From the NCBI RefSeq assembly GCF_000024865.1, contig NC_013595.1, positions 8,680,001 through 8,744,000 of the forward strand: a DNA stretch of 64,000 nucleotides, given 5' to 3'. A program made the position numbers and the translations under genes. The stretch is from Streptosporangium roseum DSM 43021 (GTDB taxonomy: Bacteria; Actinomycetota; Actinomycetes; Streptosporangiales; Streptosporangiaceae). Shown piece by piece: positions 17,677-28,827 of the stretch. The notes below the pieces were generated by a model. That model had not been told where the DNA came from. It was given only the letters and a program-made list of their open reading frames with translations, and did no database searches. How positions within the stretch are numbered: the first letter of the stretch is position 1; the number at the start of each line of letters is the position of its first letter.

Positions 17677-18062
17677 CAGGCGCCGTCCCGCTTCGCCGCC
17701 GGGCCGTCGGCCAGGTAGTCCGGCAGCTTCGTCAGGTCGTCCGCCATGCCCCAGTCGAGGACCAGAACGCCCCTGTGCATCGCGAGCAGGCCGTCCCCGA
17801 TGTCGCCGTAGGCGTCGGCGAGGTCGTCCGTCAGGGCGAGCATCTGGTCGCGTTTGGGAGTGAACCACCGCAGGAACTTCTGGTCGGTCTCCTCGCCGCT
17901 CGGCAGGTCGCCGAGGGCCTTCAGCGCGTCCGCCGCCCGCTTGACCGCCTCGTGGAGATCGCCGCCGACCATGCCGAAGCCGGGTGCGACCCTCTTCTCC
18001 AACTGGTCGTGGTCGTACGACATGGGCTCGGACTGGCCCTGCGCCGGGGCTGACTCCGCCAC
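17676..18062 (-). CDS. WXG100-like small helical protein
   Basis: A 128-aa protein, first gene of the three-gene set. The GTG at 18062 is preceded by GAGGAG with six-base spacing; an ATG at 18023 would remove 13 residues. The body is two helices with a central W (LRWFTPKRDQML), and a second W in VLVLDWGMADDL. Size, helix pattern and coupling to a larger WXG/PPE-like gene suggest a paired partner or chaperone for that protein. No secretion ATPase is present in the window. Confidence 0.62.
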   Translation of the reverse strand: MAESAPAQGQSEPMSYDHDQLEKRVAPGFGMVGGDLHEAVKRAADALKALGDLPSGEETDQKFLRWFTPKRDQMLALTDDLADAYGDIGDGLLAMHRGVLVLDWGMADDLTKLPDYLADGPAAKRDGA

Positions 18063-18274
18063 GTACCGCTCCTCACTGTGCACGGACCTCGAAGATCGCC
18101 GGCAACAAATCCCTTAATATCCCCGATGGGCCTCGGAGTTCTAGAGGGGCCGTGAGATCGGTGAAGCACACCGTGGTGAGAGCGTGGAACTCGCCTGTTC
18201 CGGAAGCGCTAAATCAGAGTTAATGCGGTGTTAATACATGTCCGGCAGGTGCGGGCCCGCACCGCCTCCGGCTC

Positions 18275-18652
18275 TCATCCGGAGGGCCGGAAGCCTCCTC
18301 GGGAGGCGTGCTCCAGCGAGCCGGGCACGTCGGCGTCGATGGAGAAGAAATTGTAGAGGTCGGTCATGCGCAGCAGCCGCTCGAAATGGCCCCGCACCCC
18401 CGCCAGCCGCAGCCATCCGCCCGCCTCGAAGGTCGAAGTCATCCCGCTGAGGAATGTCCGCAGGCCGTTGGAGTCGCAGAAGGTGACCCCCTCGACGTCG
18501 AGGACGATCCTGACGCGCCGGTCGGAGACCAGCTCTCCGATGGCCTCCCTGAGGAGAGGGCTGGAGTTGCGGTCGATGTCCCCCCTCACGGTGAGCACGG
18601 CGCAGCCCGTCTCCTCGTGATGGGTGACGCGGATGACCAGCTCTCTACTCAT
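18275..18652 (-). CDS. STAS domain anti-sigma factor antagonist
   Basis: A 125-aa protein of the SpoIIAA/RsbV family. The conserved loop VTFCDSNGLRTFLSG carries the phosphorylatable serine (S61) in D-S-x-G. An unphosphorylated antagonist would bind an anti-sigma kinase and free a sigma factor. The ATG at 18652 follows GAGAGAC. No partner kinase lies beside it, which is common in actinomycetes. It may feed the sigma-B/F-like regulon whose promoters occur at 28-35 kb; that link is inference. Confidence 0.85.
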   Translation of the reverse strand: MSRELVIRVTHHEETGCAVLTVRGDIDRNSSPLLREAIGELVSDRRVRIVLDVEGVTFCDSNGLRTFLSGMTSTFEAGGWLRLAGVRGHFERLLRMTDLYNFFSIDADVPGSLEHASRGGFRPSG

Positions 18653-18792
18653 CGCCCTGTCTCTCCCACGTGCCGACGATTCGGCCCGCGCCGGCTGCTG
18701 TCCAGACTGATCAAGGTATACCCGCCTCGTACGGCGGGTTGGGCGACGGTCAGGAGACATGTGCGTAACAGCCACGGGTGGTGGCACGCGGA

Positions 18793-18908
18793 GGGGGTGG
18801 CCGGGGTCCCCGCTCCCGGCCACCCCACGTGCCGGCGGGACCGGCACGTGCCGGCCGATCAGCCGGAGGCCGGCGGATCAGCCGATCACGTGCCGGCGGG
18901 ACCGGCAC
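18793..18908. repeat. Hairpin and duplicated GC-rich repeat in an intergenic region
   Basis: A hairpin with arms GGGGTGGCCGGG and CCCGGCCACCCC (about 18793-18826) is followed by two identical 21-bp copies at 18827-18847 and 18888-18908. Each copy is itself a small hairpin (GTGCCGG/CCGGCAC), and GATCAGCCG units lie between them. The block lies immediately beyond the stop codon of the glucanase gene and probably ends its transcript. Confidence 0.55.
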
Positions 18909-18919
18909 CCGTGCGCGGA

Positions 18920-21835
18920 TCAGCCGAACGGCAGCCGCACCACGGAACGGTCGCCGGTGCCGAGGGTGGTCACCCCGCCGCCGATGGCGTTCCAGACCTC
19001 CACCCTCACCCGGCCGCCGGACAGGTTGCCGAGCGTGCCGGAGGAGGACTGCAGGCCTGCTGCCTGGGTGTAGTGCTCCCAGCCGGCCACCGGGTCGGTG
19101 GCGAAGTAGCGGTAAGTCTCCACCCGGTCCCAGCTTCCGTCGCCGGTCAGGTCGTAGGAGACCCGGGCCTGGACGCCGTTGGCGACGGTGGTGCCCGCGT
19201 CCACGAAGAGGTCGAACGCGGTGGCCCCGCCGTTGTGGGCGGCGGTCAGGCCGGTGGCCGTGAAGATCTGCGCGTTCACGGGCGTGCCGTCGTGGTTGCC
19301 GTTGGCGGCGGCGAGCGTGACGGTGCCCGCCGTACCCGCCGCGCCCGGCAGGCCCCCGCCCGCCTGCGGATAGCGCGTCGCGGCGAAGGGGCCCACGGTC
19401 GGCGTGACCGTCGGGGTGGGCTGGGGGCTCGGGCCGGTGCCGCCCCCGGCGTTGCCGCCGCTCCAGGTGTGGGCGCCCGAGGTGACCGTCTTGCCCGCCG
19501 GCACGTTGAGCGTGGTGCCGTTGGAGAAGGTCACCGTGATCGCGGCGCCGGTGATGTTGGCAGCCACGTAGGTCCGGGCGCCGTTCTTGCTGAACACCTT
19601 GGCCAGCGGGTGGTTGGCGGTGACGGAGGTGTCCACCGTGCCCAGCGCGGCCAGGTTCCGGATCCAGTGGAAGGTGTGGGCCTTGCTCTCCCCCTCCTCG
19701 GAGGTGAGGCCGCTGTTGGCGCGGAAGTTCGCCAGGGCGGCGTCTCCGTTGCCGAGCGCGAGGAACTCCCAGAGGATGTCCCGCCACACCGTGGGCGGCC
19801 CGCCGTTGTTCCTGGTCAGCTCGTTGTAGTTGGTGGTCACGTAGGCGGGGTTGTCGCCCAGGTAGAAGTGGCCGCCGGTGATCGGGAGCATGTTGATGCC
19901 CTGGATCATCTCCGGCTCGGCGCTGAACCAGGTGGCGTAGGCGCCGCCGTCGCCCCAGACCATGCCGACCGTGCTGTGACCGAAGGCCGCCGGGAAGTTC
20001 TGGTCGCGCACGTCGAACCAGTACTCCTGGATCGCCGCCGCCTGCGTGGTGTAGATGTAGACGCCGGCGTCGCGGACCGCGGTGTTCCCGGTGGCCTGCC
20101 CCCACTGGATCAGCGCGTTGGCGAAGTTCATACCCTCGGACGAGGACTCCTGGTTGTTGCCCGCGCCGAACGCGCCGTGGCCCGACGCCCAGTCGTGGCC
20201 GGCGTAGATGTCGAAGTCACGCAGGTAGGGGAAGCGGGTGTCGCCGCGGTCGTAGTTGTTGGCGTCGCGGATCAGCAGGTCGACCATGCCGCCGTACTGG
20301 CTGGTCTTCGCCCAGTTCGGGTCGTACTTGGCCAGGGTCGCGGCGGCCGCGACGTAGTAGCCGTAGTGGAAGTGATGGTCGTTGAGCTCCTGGTCGGAGC
20401 CGTAGGAGGCCGGGTAGCCGATCAGCGTCCCCCAGGCGGGGTCGAGGTAGAAGACCCGGGAGGTCTTGCCCGGCGATGCGGTGAACCAGTCGTTGAGGCG
20501 GGTGCGGATGGCGCCCAGGGCCGCGTCGCGCACCGAGGTCAGGTTGAGCTGGTCGGCGATCTCGGCGATGCGCGCGGCGCGTCCCAGTCCCTTGCCGGTC
20601 CAGTAGGTGTCGTCGCCCCGGTTGTCCATCGGGTTGCCGAGCTCGGCGTTGAGGAGGCCGGTGACCGTGGCCAGGTCGGCTCCGGTGCCGTCGCCGACGG
20701 CGGGCACCTCGGGCAGCACGCCGGTGTACTTCATGGACGTCGTGAACTGCGTCCCGGTGACGATCTTCATCTGGCCGCGCGCGGAGACGTAGGTCTGCGC
20801 GAGCGGGGTCGAGCCGGTCAGATGGTTCCACTGGTGCGGGTAGAGGGCCGTGACCGTGCCGGTCGCGCCGCCCTGCCGGGCCGTGGTGGTGAAGGCGTAC
20901 GTCGTGCTCAGCGTGCTGCTCGCCGGGTTGTACGAGTAGGAGACCCGGGTGCCGGTGACGTGCGCGTGCGCGTACTGGCCGTAGGTGTTCGCGAGGGCCG
21001 CGCGGTCGCCGCCCGCGGGCAGGACCGCCACCGAGAAGAAGCCCCGGCCCGCGAGGGAGGAGCTGATTGTCGTCCCGCTGACCGCCCAGGTGGCGCCCGT
21101 CGGCGCGTAGGCGACGTAGTCGTGCCCGTTGACAGTGAAACCGATGGTGGCGCCGCTGTTGGACCAGACGGACGGGGTGCCGGCCGCGGTGATCCGCGCG
21201 TCCCCGCCGGTGATCTGGAAGTAGCCGAACGGCAGGCCGTGGCCGATGGTGGCCTTCATGGTCCGGCCGCCGCCGCTCCAGTACGGCGTGACGGTCCAGT
21301 CGCTCCAGCCGTCGACCTTGACGTCGGGTGAGTTCAGCCCGGCGACGCCGACCTGGATGTCCTGGACGTAGGGGTAGTGGAACTCCCCTACCCCGGTGGC
21401 CGTCCCGCTGATCGCGGGCGTGGTGGTGTAGGAGAAGCTGAGGCCGGTGCCGGAGGTGTCGTAGGAGATCGGGTGGGCGTGCAGCGGCTCGCCGTAGGAG
21501 CAGTCGGTCTTCTTGTAGAGGATCGACGACCACCAGTCGTTGGTCGGAACGGCTCCCGCGGGAGCGTTGGCCGTCACCCACTGGCGCGGGTTGGTGGAGA
21601 TGGAACCGCAGCCGGTCGGCAGCGAGCGGCCGGCGGGCAGCGTGTCGGCATAGCTGCCGGCGCCGACCGTGGCCGCCTCGGCGGACCGGGCGAGACCGAG
21701 GCCGAACATGCCGGCCACCATCGCGACGGCCACGCCGGCGACGAGGGCGCGCCTGCGGGCCCACGGACGGTGGATGAGTCGCCTTTCACGGGGCTGCGCA
21801 CTGTCCGGACCCGTGGTCCGGATGGAGGGATGCAT
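18920..21835 (-). CDS. Secreted GH81 endo-beta-1,3-glucanase with CBM56-like domain
   Basis: A 971-aa exoenzyme that should hydrolyse laminarin or fungal beta-1,3-glucan. A twin-arginine-like N-terminus (RRALVAGVAVAMVAGMFG) is cleaved near SAEAA. The catalytic domain spans about 55-730 with GH81 landmarks YKKTDCSYGEPLHAHPISY, NDHHFHYGYY and GNNQESSSEGMNFANA, which includes the catalytic glutamate region. A TPTVTPTV linker leads to a beta domain of about 140 residues (YPQAGGGLPGAAG to VVRLPFG) resembling CBM56. A 14-bp LacI-type palindrome lies 48 bases upstream of the start, implying sugar-dependent repression. Confidence 0.93.
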   Translation of the reverse strand: MHPSIRTTGPDSAQPRERRLIHRPWARRRALVAGVAVAMVAGMFGLGLARSAEAATVGAGSYADTLPAGRSLPTGCGSISTNPRQWVTANAPAGAVPTNDWWSSILYKKTDCSYGEPLHAHPISYDTSGTGLSFSYTTTPAISGTATGVGEFHYPYVQDIQVGVAGLNSPDVKVDGWSDWTVTPYWSGGGRTMKATIGHGLPFGYFQITGGDARITAAGTPSVWSNSGATIGFTVNGHDYVAYAPTGATWAVSGTTISSSLAGRGFFSVAVLPAGGDRAALANTYGQYAHAHVTGTRVSYSYNPASSTLSTTYAFTTTARQGGATGTVTALYPHQWNHLTGSTPLAQTYVSARGQMKIVTGTQFTTSMKYTGVLPEVPAVGDGTGADLATVTGLLNAELGNPMDNRGDDTYWTGKGLGRAARIAEIADQLNLTSVRDAALGAIRTRLNDWFTASPGKTSRVFYLDPAWGTLIGYPASYGSDQELNDHHFHYGYYVAAAATLAKYDPNWAKTSQYGGMVDLLIRDANNYDRGDTRFPYLRDFDIYAGHDWASGHGAFGAGNNQESSSEGMNFANALIQWGQATGNTAVRDAGVYIYTTQAAAIQEYWFDVRDQNFPAAFGHSTVGMVWGDGGAYATWFSAEPEMIQGINMLPITGGHFYLGDNPAYVTTNYNELTRNNGGPPTVWRDILWEFLALGNGDAALANFRANSGLTSEEGESKAHTFHWIRNLAALGTVDTSVTANHPLAKVFSKNGARTYVAANITGAAITVTFSNGTTLNVPAGKTVTSGAHTWSGGNAGGGTGPSPQPTPTVTPTVGPFAATRYPQAGGGLPGAAGTAGTVTLAAANGNHDGTPVNAQIFTATGLTAAHNGGATAFDLFVDAGTTVANGVQARVSYDLTGDGSWDRVETYRYFATDPVAGWEHYTQAAGLQSSSGTLGNLSGGRVRVEVWNAIGGGVTTLGTGDRSVVRLPFG

Positions 21836-21882
21836 GGGGGGTGCCTCCGGGGAGGAGTCGATGATCTGAGGCGGACCGTGCG

Positions 21883-21896
21883 AGAGAGCGCTCTCT
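21883..21896. promoter_or_regulatory. LacI-family operator upstream of the GH81 glucanase
   Basis: A perfect 14-bp palindrome AGAGAGCGCTCTCT. The core GAGCGCTC matches CebR/CelR-type operators of actinomycete glycanase genes (consensus TGGGAGCGCTCCCA), with A/T at the variable position. It is 48 bases from the glucanase start, placing it in the promoter. Confidence 0.8.
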
Positions 21897-22091
21897 TACC
21901 GCGAAAGTAACGGCCCGTGTCAGGGACGTCAACGTTTCGCGCCGGTAACGGAAAGCCGGAAGAAGGAAGCGCAGACGGGAGGGAATCGCCCCATGAAATA
22001 GGTGATTCTTGCACCGAGCACGCGTCTCGGCGGCGAGAAAAGGCCCCGGCGCGACCCTGGCCGGCGCCGGGCGCCGGCCGTACCCTGACGT

Positions 22092-22103
22092 GAGAGCGCT
22101 CTC
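22092..22103. promoter_or_regulatory. Second GAGAGCGCTCTC operator
   Basis: A perfect 12-bp palindrome identical in core to the site at 21883, about 210 bases away. It lies between the glucanase start and the divergent small secreted protein (22317). It could allow DNA looping or control of the rightward gene. Confidence 0.65.
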
Positions 22104-22316
22104 CCTCCGGAGCCGTCCGCCGCCGGCCGGCCGGTCCGTAACGCCCCGGGCCACCCGGCCGGCGGGGCGGCGAGGAGGTCCGGAGGCCGGGATGGATCAC
22201 ATTCACCGCACCAGGCACAACTGGCCGTACGGTGACAGAACCAAGGCTGGACACTCTGCGTAGCAACTTATTTACTTTCCGTGACCACTCCAGCACCACC
22301 TGCCCCAGGAGACAGC

Positions 22317-22682
22317 ATGCGAAGCAAGAGGCTCACGACCATCGCCCTCGCCGCCCTCGTCGGCTGCGCGAGCCTGACCACGGTGGCGGCCGCCACGCCG
22401 GCCACGGCCTCCGTCCCGGCCGCCCCGACCGCCGCCGATTTCACGGGCTACCAGGTCGTCAAGCTGCCCAACGCCAACGTCCCCAACTTCCAGCGCCGCA
22501 CGGTCCGGTGCCCCTCCGGGAAGCGGGCCATCGGCGGCGGCGCCGAGGCGCAGGGCAACGACGCGATCCTGGTCGGCTCCTTCCCCACCGATGACGGTGC
22601 CGGCTGGATCGGCCTCGGCCGCCAGAACAACTACAACGACGTCGGCATCAGCGTCTACGTGATCTGCGCCAACGTCAGCTAG
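22317..22682 (+). CDS. Small secreted protein
   Basis: A 121-aa exported protein. The ATG at 22317 follows AGGAG and begins MRSKRLTTIALAALVGCASL, with cleavage near PATASVPA. The mature domain (VRCPSGKRAIGGGAEAQGND to GISVYVICANVS) has two cysteines, probably bridged, and strands resembling small secreted beta proteins of Streptomyces. No catalytic motif is visible. It shares its upstream region, with two LacI-type operators, with the divergent glucanase; whether it belongs to the same regulon is open. Confidence 0.8.
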   Translation: MRSKRLTTIALAALVGCASLTTVAAATPATASVPAAPTAADFTGYQVVKLPNANVPNFQRRTVRCPSGKRAIGGGAEAQGNDAILVGSFPTDDGAGWIGLGRQNNYNDVGISVYVICANVS

Positions 22683-22697
22683 CCCCATCCGCCCCCC

Positions 22698-22738
22698 GGC
22701 GCCGGTCAGACCTGACGAGGTCCGGCCGGCGCCTTTTT
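22698..22738 (+). terminator. Rho-independent terminator
   Basis: GGCGCCGG pairs with CCGGCGCC around a 20-base loop containing an internal TCAGACC/GGTC pairing. Five T residues follow directly. It lies 16 bases after the small secreted protein gene. Confidence 0.85.
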
Positions 22739-22828
22739 GCCGCAGAACCCCCGGCCGTCCCCTGAGACGGGTCATAATTACTTTCCGTTCTGCTTGATAA
22801 CTACAGGTAAGGGCAGGGGGGCTCGCGA

Positions 22829-24733
22829 TTGAGGCGCCTGCGGTACCGCTTCGACAACCTCATCTCCCGGGGCGCCTGGACCATGATCGGCCTGCTCGCC
22901 GTCGTGGCGCTGGTCATGGCGGCCGTCGGCGCGATGGCCATCCTCGCCCTCTCCCCGCACTCCATGGACCTGCCCTCGGCCCTGTGGTCGGGCCTGATGC
23001 GCACCATGTCGCCGGGCATGGTGGCCCGGGACATCGGTTCCCCGGTGTTCCTGACGAGCATGCTGGTCCTCGCCCTGGCCGGAGTCGTGATCTTCAGCAC
23101 GCTCATCGGGCTGATCGAGACCGGGCTCGACCGGAAGCTGGCCCGGCTGCGGAAAGGCCGCTCCCGGGTCATCGAACACGACCACACCGTCGTGCTCGGC
23201 TGGTCGGAGCAGGTGTTCCTGATCCTGTCGGAGCTCGCCGTCGCCAACGCCAGCCGGGGAAGGAGCTGCGTGGCGATCCTCGCCGACATGGACCGGGTCA
23301 CCATGGAGGAGGCCATCAGGGAGAGGGCTGCCCTCCCCCGCCGCATGCGCGTCGTGTGCCGTACCGGAAACCCCACCGACCCGGTCGACGTGGCCATCGT
23401 CAGCCCCGAGCGGGCACACGCGGTCATCGTGCTGGGGGCCGAGGACGGAGACTCCGACGCCAGGACCGTCAAGACCCTCCTGGCCCTCGACGCCGCGGGG
23501 GTGCGGCCGGAGGTCCAGCTGGTGGCGGGCGTCCGCGACCCGCGCAACCTCGCGGCGGCCCGCCTGGCGGGCGGGGCGAACACGCAGGTCGTCGACGTCG
23601 GCGAGATCGCCGCACGGATCATGGTGCAGACCTGCCTGCATGCCGGTCTCTCCATGGTCTACAGCGACCTTCTCAGCTTCGAGGGGGAGGAGATCTACTT
23701 CTGCCCGCCCGGGGAACTGGCCGGCAGGAGGTTCGGCGACGCCCTGACGGCCCTGGAGAACTGCTCCCTCATCGGCCTGGAACAGGGCGGGAAGGCTGTC
23801 CTCAACCCCGCCGGGGAGACGCAGATCGGCGTGGGCGACCGGCTCGTCGTCATCGCGGACGACGACGGCACCGCGCCGCTCCACACGTCCGCCGGGGTGG
23901 ACCGGGACGCGATAGCCGTCACCGGCCGGGACGGACCCGCGGCGCGCCGCGTTTTGGTCCTCGGCTGGAACGCCTGCGGGGCCGCGATCGTCACGGAGTT
24001 CGACCACTACATCCCACCGGGCTCGCAGGTGACGGTGGTGGCCGACGATCCCCGGGTGACCTCCCAGGTGAGCAGCCTGTCGGCCCGGCTGGGGAACCTG
24101 ACCCTGAGCTACGCGACCGAGGACGTCACGCGGCGCGACACCCTCGACTCGCTGGGCCTGGGATCCTACGACCATGTCCTGATCCTGGCCGGCGACCGGG
24201 TCGACGCCCAGGTCGCCGACTCGCGCACGCTCCTCACCCTCCTCCACGTCAGGGACATGAGCAGGGACAACGGCTGGCGGCACAGCCTGGTGACGGAGAT
24301 CGCCAGAGACTGCGACAGGCGGCTCGTCGAGGTCACCGAGGTCGACGACTTCATCGTCAGCTCCAAGATCACCAGCCTTCTGATGATCCAGATCGCCGAG
24401 AACCCCCACCGCTACGGGCTGTTCGCCGACCTCTTCGACGCCGGAGGCCAGGAGATCTACATCCGGCCCGCCGAGGACTACGTGCGGCTGTCGGTCCCGG
24501 TCAACTACGCGACCGTGGTGGCGGCGGCGCGCGCGTACGACGAGGTGGCGATCGGCTATCGCGCCGCCGGCGCGGCCACCGGGACCGTCGGAGGCGGCAT
24601 CGTCCTGAACCCGCCGAAGAGCACAGACCTCACGTTCCACCCCGGCGACGCGGTGATCGTGCTCGCCGACGGCGCCCTCCACCCCGGGCGGGGGCCCCAC
24701 CCGGCGGGAGCCCGCCGGGTCGAGCACGCCTGA
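22829..24733 (+). CDS. CASTOR/POLLUX-type ion channel with RCK domains
   Basis: A 634-aa membrane protein. Two N-terminal helices (GLLAVVALVMAAVGAMAILA; FLTSMLVLALAGVVIFSTLI) flank a short pore-like loop (SALWSGLMRTMSPG). Two large cytoplasmic RCK/TrkA-N-like regions follow, starting HTVVLGWSEQVFLILSELA and RRVLVLGWNACGAAIVTEF. This is the layout of the CASTOR/POLLUX family and its bacterial homologues. The TTG at 22829 is the best start, with GGGG about 9 bases upstream and no earlier in-frame start compatible with the membrane topology. The permeating ion is not determined by sequence. Confidence 0.85.
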   Translation: MRRLRYRFDNLISRGAWTMIGLLAVVALVMAAVGAMAILALSPHSMDLPSALWSGLMRTMSPGMVARDIGSPVFLTSMLVLALAGVVIFSTLIGLIETGLDRKLARLRKGRSRVIEHDHTVVLGWSEQVFLILSELAVANASRGRSCVAILADMDRVTMEEAIRERAALPRRMRVVCRTGNPTDPVDVAIVSPERAHAVIVLGAEDGDSDARTVKTLLALDAAGVRPEVQLVAGVRDPRNLAAARLAGGANTQVVDVGEIAARIMVQTCLHAGLSMVYSDLLSFEGEEIYFCPPGELAGRRFGDALTALENCSLIGLEQGGKAVLNPAGETQIGVGDRLVVIADDDGTAPLHTSAGVDRDAIAVTGRDGPAARRVLVLGWNACGAAIVTEFDHYIPPGSQVTVVADDPRVTSQVSSLSARLGNLTLSYATEDVTRRDTLDSLGLGSYDHVLILAGDRVDAQVADSRTLLTLLHVRDMSRDNGWRHSLVTEIARDCDRRLVEVTEVDDFIVSSKITSLLMIQIAENPHRYGLFADLFDAGGQEIYIRPAEDYVRLSVPVNYATVVAAARAYDEVAIGYRAAGAATGTVGGGIVLNPPKSTDLTFHPGDAVIVLADGALHPGRGPHPAGARRVEHA

Positions 24734-24862
24734 GCCGCCGCGCCGGCCCCGCCACCGGTTCACCCGCCACGGCATCCGGCCGTGCGGCGGCCGGGTTCCA
24801 CGGTTCCTGGACGGAGGACGACCGAGGCCTGTCACCACCACGCCGGGGCCCGCCGGCAGGGG

Positions 24863-25120
24863 TCAGGCCGTGGCGAGGGTGGCGGGGTCGACCTGGTGGG
24901 CGGCGCAGAGGGCCCAGCGCATCCGGGTCGCGTACGCCTCGGGATGATCCCCGGCCTCCTGCGCGACACAGGCCGCACAGGAGGTGAGGTCCTCGTGACA
25001 GGCACGGAGCCCGTCTTCGATGACCGTACGCACCTGGTCCGGCGAGGGATCGTCGGATGCCTGCAGCGCGGAGGCGAAGAGAACCTGTGCCAGCTCGGAC
25101 ACGCTCATCGTTGTCGGCAT
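24863..25120 (-). CDS. Small helical protein, function unknown
   Basis: An 85-aa protein beginning MPTTMSVSELAQVLFASALQ after a GAGAGAGG ribosome site. The middle (DDPSPDQVRTVIEDGLRACH) and the end (GDHPEAYATRMRWALCAAHQ) are amphipathic helices, and four cysteines occur at C-x6-C-x2-C spacing and near the end. Similar small proteins recur in Streptosporangiaceae, but I know no function. It is monocistronic and converges with the channel gene. Confidence 0.68.
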   Translation of the reverse strand: MPTTMSVSELAQVLFASALQASDDPSPDQVRTVIEDGLRACHEDLTSCAACVAQEAGDHPEAYATRMRWALCAAHQVDPATLATA

Positions 25121-25245
25121 CGTGCGCCTCTCTCCCCGGGGCCCGCCGGTTCCGTGGAACCTCGGCGGAGCCCGGTTGATCGTTCACCTCGTGTTCACAT
25201 CTTCATCGTCTCTCCTGAGACTGACATTTCCGGCGAATCAGACTT

Positions 25246-25303
25246 CATGCACGTCGAGCAGGGCCTCGCGGCTTCCCATGCACGTCGAGCAGGGCCTCGC
25301 GGC
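25246..25303. repeat. 27-bp direct repeat
   Basis: Two identical 27-bp copies (25246-25272 and 25277-25303) are separated by TTCC. Each begins CATGCACGTCGAGCAGGGCC. The surrounding 350 bases (25121-25478) hold no recognisable gene. Read on the complementary strand, the repeat contains a C-S-T-C peptide, but no frame is otherwise convincing. Confidence 0.6.
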
Positions 25304-25440
25304 GTCCTCCGCGCGGGAGCCGGTCACCAGACGGGTGCCGTCCGGTGACCAGGTCGGCGTGGACGCCCGCCGGCACGCCGGGGACGGATCACGAGCACGC
25401 GGTTCCGCGGCTGCCGCCGGAGGCACCCGGAGACGGAGAA

Positions 25441-25469
25441 AGCCCGGATCGACCATGTCGATCCGGGCT
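25441..25469 (-). terminator. Terminator downstream of tRNA-Lys
   Basis: AGCCCGGATCGAC pairs perfectly with GTCGATCCGGGCT around CAT. It lies 10 bases beyond the 3' end of the leftward tRNA gene. Confidence 0.75.
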
Positions 25470-25478
25470 TCTCACCGG

Positions 25479-25552
25479 TGCGCCGCCAGGGACTCGAACC
25501 CCGGACCCGCTGATTAAGAGTCAGCTGCTCTAACCAACTGAGCTAGCGGCGC
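25479..25552 (-). tRNA. tRNA-Lys (anticodon CUU)
   Basis: The complementary strand folds as a full cloverleaf. The acceptor GCGCCGC pairs with GCGGCGC, the D-arm is GCTCAGTTGGTTAGAGC, the anticodon loop is CTCTTAA with CTT at the centre, and the T-arm is CGGGGTTCGAGTCCCTG. CCA is not encoded in full. It is identical to the copy at 46895-46968. Confidence 0.95.
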
Positions 25553-25966
25553 TTGACCACGACAAGAGTACCGGATTCAGCTCTGTAATCCGTACATGAG
25601 ATGACATGTGTCGGTCACGGCATATCAGCGGCGGCTACCTGCTTACGCGGCGCGTCGAGCACACGACGGCGGGGCCGCCGTCCTGCGGGGCGGAACAGGC
25701 GGCCGGACCGATCAGGAATCAAGAAGCGCCGCCCCCCGAGCCGCATCTAGCGTGATTGCCGTGGACATCTCCGTCCACGCGGGCTTCCGTACAACGACCC
25801 GGGCGCCACCCCGGCCGACACCGCCGATCAGGTGGGCAGGGGCCCGTTGCCACGACCGCGCAGGCAAAAAAAGAGAACCAGACGTACTACTCAAAGCTGG
25901 TTAGATCGAGCGAGGCGACGCCGACGGAGGCCACGAAGGCGGCCCCACGTAACAGATGGAGACAGG
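25553..25966. other. Leader region of the UvrA-like gene
   Basis: No gene is recognised in these 414 bases. An in-frame upstream extension of the next gene reads as an Arg-rich peptide and is rejected in favour of the ATG at 25967, which has its own ribosome site. Promoter elements are not obvious. Confidence 0.4.
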
Positions 25967-28279
<2,313 letters not shown>

Positions 28280-28372
28280 TCGAGGCCCTCGCGGACACCG
28301 CGGGCGGATTCCATGATTCCCCTCGGAGGAGGACAAGCCACGGCTTTGATTCCGTAGAACTCAGCACGGTCC

Positions 28373-28396
28373 GTTTATCCCCCTTCTCTCGGGTAC
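28373..28396 (+). promoter_or_regulatory. Sigma-B/F-like promoter of the PRC-barrel gene
   Basis: GTTT, 14 bases, then GGGTAC matches the actinobacterial general-stress promoter consensus (GNNT-N14-16-GGGTAC). The -10 element lies 44 bases before the start codon. Confidence 0.75.
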
Positions 28397-28439
28397 GAGA
28401 GTTGAGCCCGGAGAATCAACCGAAAGGGAGATACGCACT

Positions 28440-28811
28440 ATGTCTGAGCTCTGGACTTATCGAGCCGATGTCTATGACGTCAACAAGAGCCTCGACATTG
28501 CGGGCTACCACGTAGAGGCCACCGACGGAAAAATCGGTTCCGTCGACGAGGCGACCTACGACGTCGGGGAGAGCTACATCGTCGTCGACACCGGTCCGTG
28601 GATCTTCGGCAAGAAGGTCCTGCTTCCGGCGAGCACGGTGACCCGGATCGACCCGCAGGAGCGCAAGATCTACGTCGCGCGCACCAAGGACGAGATCAAG
28701 CACGCTCCGGAGTTCGACGAGGCGACCTTCAAGGAGCCCACCTACCGCGACACCGTCGGTGAGTACTACGGCCGCTTCCCCTTCGGGGCCGGCCCTGGCG
28801 GGACTTACTGA
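28440..28811 (+). CDS. PRC-barrel domain stress protein
   Basis: A 123-aa soluble protein. Residues 10-85 form a PRC-barrel (IAGYHVEATDGKIGSVDEAT; SYIVVDTGPWIFGKKVLLPA). The tail is acidic and ends in a Gly/Tyr/Pro-rich segment. AAAGGGAG precedes the ATG. Stress-induced PRC-barrel proteins of this size are abundant in dormant or osmotically stressed actinomycetes. Its promoter fits sigma-B/F control. Confidence 0.88.
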   Translation: MSELWTYRADVYDVNKSLDIAGYHVEATDGKIGSVDEATYDVGESYIVVDTGPWIFGKKVLLPASTVTRIDPQERKIYVARTKDEIKHAPEFDEATFKEPTYRDTVGEYYGRFPFGAGPGGTY

Positions 28812-28827
28812 CCCCGCACGGTGAACA

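Noticed and set aside
18308..21331. Long rightward open frame (about 1000 codons) opposite the glucanase
   Set aside because: It is antisense to a clear GH81 protein, has Val/Gly/Arg-rich low-complexity composition and no ribosome site; such frames are expected from the third-position GC bias.
25246..25303. CRISPR array
   Set aside because: Only two copies with a 4-bp gap; no spacers and no cas genes.
25020..25533. Open frames ending in ARDSNPGPAD-type peptides
   Set aside because: These residues are the translated tRNA-Lys gene, a familiar annotation artefact; the same occurs at 46265-46933.
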